Origin: Pomacea canaliculata | Lineage: Eukaryota > Mollusca > Gastropoda > Architaenioglossa > Ampullariidae | Reading direction: 5' to 3' | Assembly: GCF_003073045.1 (NCBI RefSeq) | Contig: NC_037599.1 | Location: forward strand, 25,272,695 to 25,336,694 | DNA length: 64,000 nucleotides | In this document: one piece after another, positions 62,691 through 64,000 of the stretch | How positions within the stretch are numbered: the first letter of the stretch is position 1 | Layout of the letters: every line of letters starts with the position of its first letter | Notes under the pieces: model-generated | What the model was told of the DNA's origin: nothing | Databases searched by the model: none | Seen by the model: the letters and a program-made list of their open reading frames with translations, nothing else | Translations under genes and position numbers: made by a program

Positions 62691-64000
62691 CGACAGTTAT
62701 GTTACACTACCATACCTAGTCTAGGTCACACACTGTACTGTAGAGTGTAGACCTATAACATATAGCCATAGTAATGTCACACTACTATACTGTAGATATA
62801 GTATATAGCCATAGTAATGTCACACAGGGAATGCAAAGCACTCGTGCAGGCCACCAAGTACAGGCACAGTGAAGACCACCTGATGAGTGCCAGACAGAAA
62901 CAGCTGTCCTCGGGAAGGCTGAAAAGATCCAGCTTTGCACGAGAGACGCAGGCACTACACAGAAAATACCAAACAAAGCTTCCTGCACAGGTCCAGGTAC
63001 CGACTCTCTACCTCGATCCTCCTCCTTGGAAAGACAGAACAGGAACATTACCATGTGCACCACAGTCCTCACCTCACAACAAAGGATGAGCCATAGCGAC
63101 GTGAGCAAGAGAGCCTGACGCTAGCCATGCTAGAAGAAAGGTACCCCCAGGAATCATGGATAAGGGCCTACACAGACGGGTCAGCCACAGACGCTATCCA
63201 GAGGGGAGGGCCGGCGTGTACATCCAGTTCCCAAATGGACAGTGGCAGGCAGCAGCAATACCAACTGGCCTCCACTGTACAAACTATAGAGCAGAAGTAG
63301 AAGCCCTGGTCCACGCAGCAAACATCATCAGCAGCAGAGCAGACCATGACAGCCAGGCGTCTTCCTGACCGATGCTCTGTCGGTGCTGCAGCAGTCAACA
63401 ATAACAAACTGCCAGACCTGGAAGCCGCGCTGCTAAACATCAAGTGCCTCAGAACGGCTCTGCAGTGGATCCCATCACACTGCGGATAGATGGGAATGAG
63501 GAAGCTGACAGGATGGCTAAGTTGGTGCAGAGGACGAGCAAAGAAGACAATGCAGTCAACATGTCAGAGATGAAAAACATCATTAGTCTCTGTACAGGCC
63601 ACAGCAACCACTGGACAGTTACCATCAGCTGTCCAGATCGGACCAGGTCGCTATCTTCCGCCTCAGGACTGCACAGGCAGCTGCTTCACCACCTACACAG
63701 GAAGTTGCACTAGTGCCGTCCCCGAGATGCTCTTGTGGAGAGGCAGACCAGACTGTAGAACACATCCTACAGGACTGTAGGAATCTCCGTACTGAGGAAA
63801 GAGACGTGGCCACAGTCGAGACCCTGCACAACAAGCTGTACGGGCCGGTGGAGTCTCTGCAGAAGACACCGATTTCATATCAAGAGCTGGTCTCCAAGTG
63901 TGAAAGAGGCGAACGACAAAAAAAAAAAAAAAAAAAATGTCACACTCCTATGCTGTAGATATAGTGTATAGCCATAGTAATGTCACACTACTATACTGTA
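62690..64000 (+). repeat. Minisatellite split by a LINE, runs off the window edge
   Basis: Units of about 43 bases with CTATACTGTAGATATAGT and ATAGCCATAGTAATGTCACA occur at about 62690-62825 and again at 63936-64000, on both sides of the LINE. Confidence 0.8.
62826..63935 (+). mobile_element. 5'-truncated LINE with RNase H and poly(A) tail
   Basis: Order of parts: a basic segment with RLKRSSFARE (62890-62945); RNase H start AYTDGSATDAIQ (about 63165-63200, frame broken); CTNYRAEVEAL (63275-63310); LTDALSVLQQ (about 63365-63395); SHCG..GNEEADRMAKL (63475-63525), the catalytic end of RNase H; and a C-terminal CSCGEADQTVEHILQDC (63729-63779), a zinc-knuckle-like end known in these LINEs. It ends in a run of about 19 A. 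AATGTCACAC flanks it on both sides (62816-62825 and 63936-63945). Several frame breaks make it non-functional. Reverse transcriptase and endonuclease are missing by 5' truncation. Confidence 0.85.

Overview
The window looks like nuclear DNA of a lophotrochozoan animal, most likely a gastropod or other mollusc. The evidence is intron-rich housekeeping genes with GT-AG introns, 376-residue actins beginning M-C-D-D-D or M-S-D-E-D, tRNA-headed SINEs, RTE- and Jockey-like LINEs, MITEs and very many minisatellites. The species call is inference. No LTR element, virus-like element, CRISPR array or rRNA was seen.

Layout. 1.8-10.2 kb, minus strand: PRPF38A (spliceosomal B-complex protein), nine coding exons, 348 residues, with a degraded RTE-like LINE in intron 2. 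11.1-18.6 kb, plus strand: ORC1 (origin recognition complex ATPase), head-to-head with PRPF38A as in vertebrates, but with no BAH domain visible upstream. 20.4-28.5 kb, plus strand: PARS2 (mitochondrial prolyl-tRNA synthetase), thirteen coding exons, 499 residues, one GC-AG intron and a duplicated partial exon. 28.8-31 kb: relic of a Jockey-like LINE with a nested SINE piece. 32.6-34.4 kb, plus strand: an intronless SLC37-type sugar-phosphate/phosphate antiporter with a TATA box; a minisatellite begins at its stop codon. 34.4-39.4 kb: minisatellites and an internally expanded SINE. 39.4-41.7 kb, plus strand: intact cytoplasmic actin (A). 45.8-47.7 kb, minus strand: actin B. 55.3-58.5 kb, minus strand: actin C. 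B and C both carry single-base indels, and their second exons are almost identical to that of A. The rest to 64 kb is minisatellites, SINEs, MITEs and LINE fragments, ending with a LINE 3' end inserted into a minisatellite.

How the genes relate. The first three genes are housekeeping: splicing, replication licensing and mitochondrial translation. PRPF38A and ORC1 probably share a divergent promoter region. The three actins form a local cluster whose exon 2 seems to be homogenised by gene conversion while exon 1 is not. Two perfect CArG boxes upstream of actin B fit SRF control. The left 31 kb is visibly AT-rich with few minisatellites; the right half is GC-richer and full of tandem repeats.

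I did not find a clearly new multi-gene system. The most unusual signals are the actin exon-2 conversion mosaic, the SINE subfamily with an internal minisatellite, a 223-bp LINE deletion derivative with an 18-bp target duplication, a 712-bp TIR element of unclear superfamily, and the apparently BAH-less ORC1.
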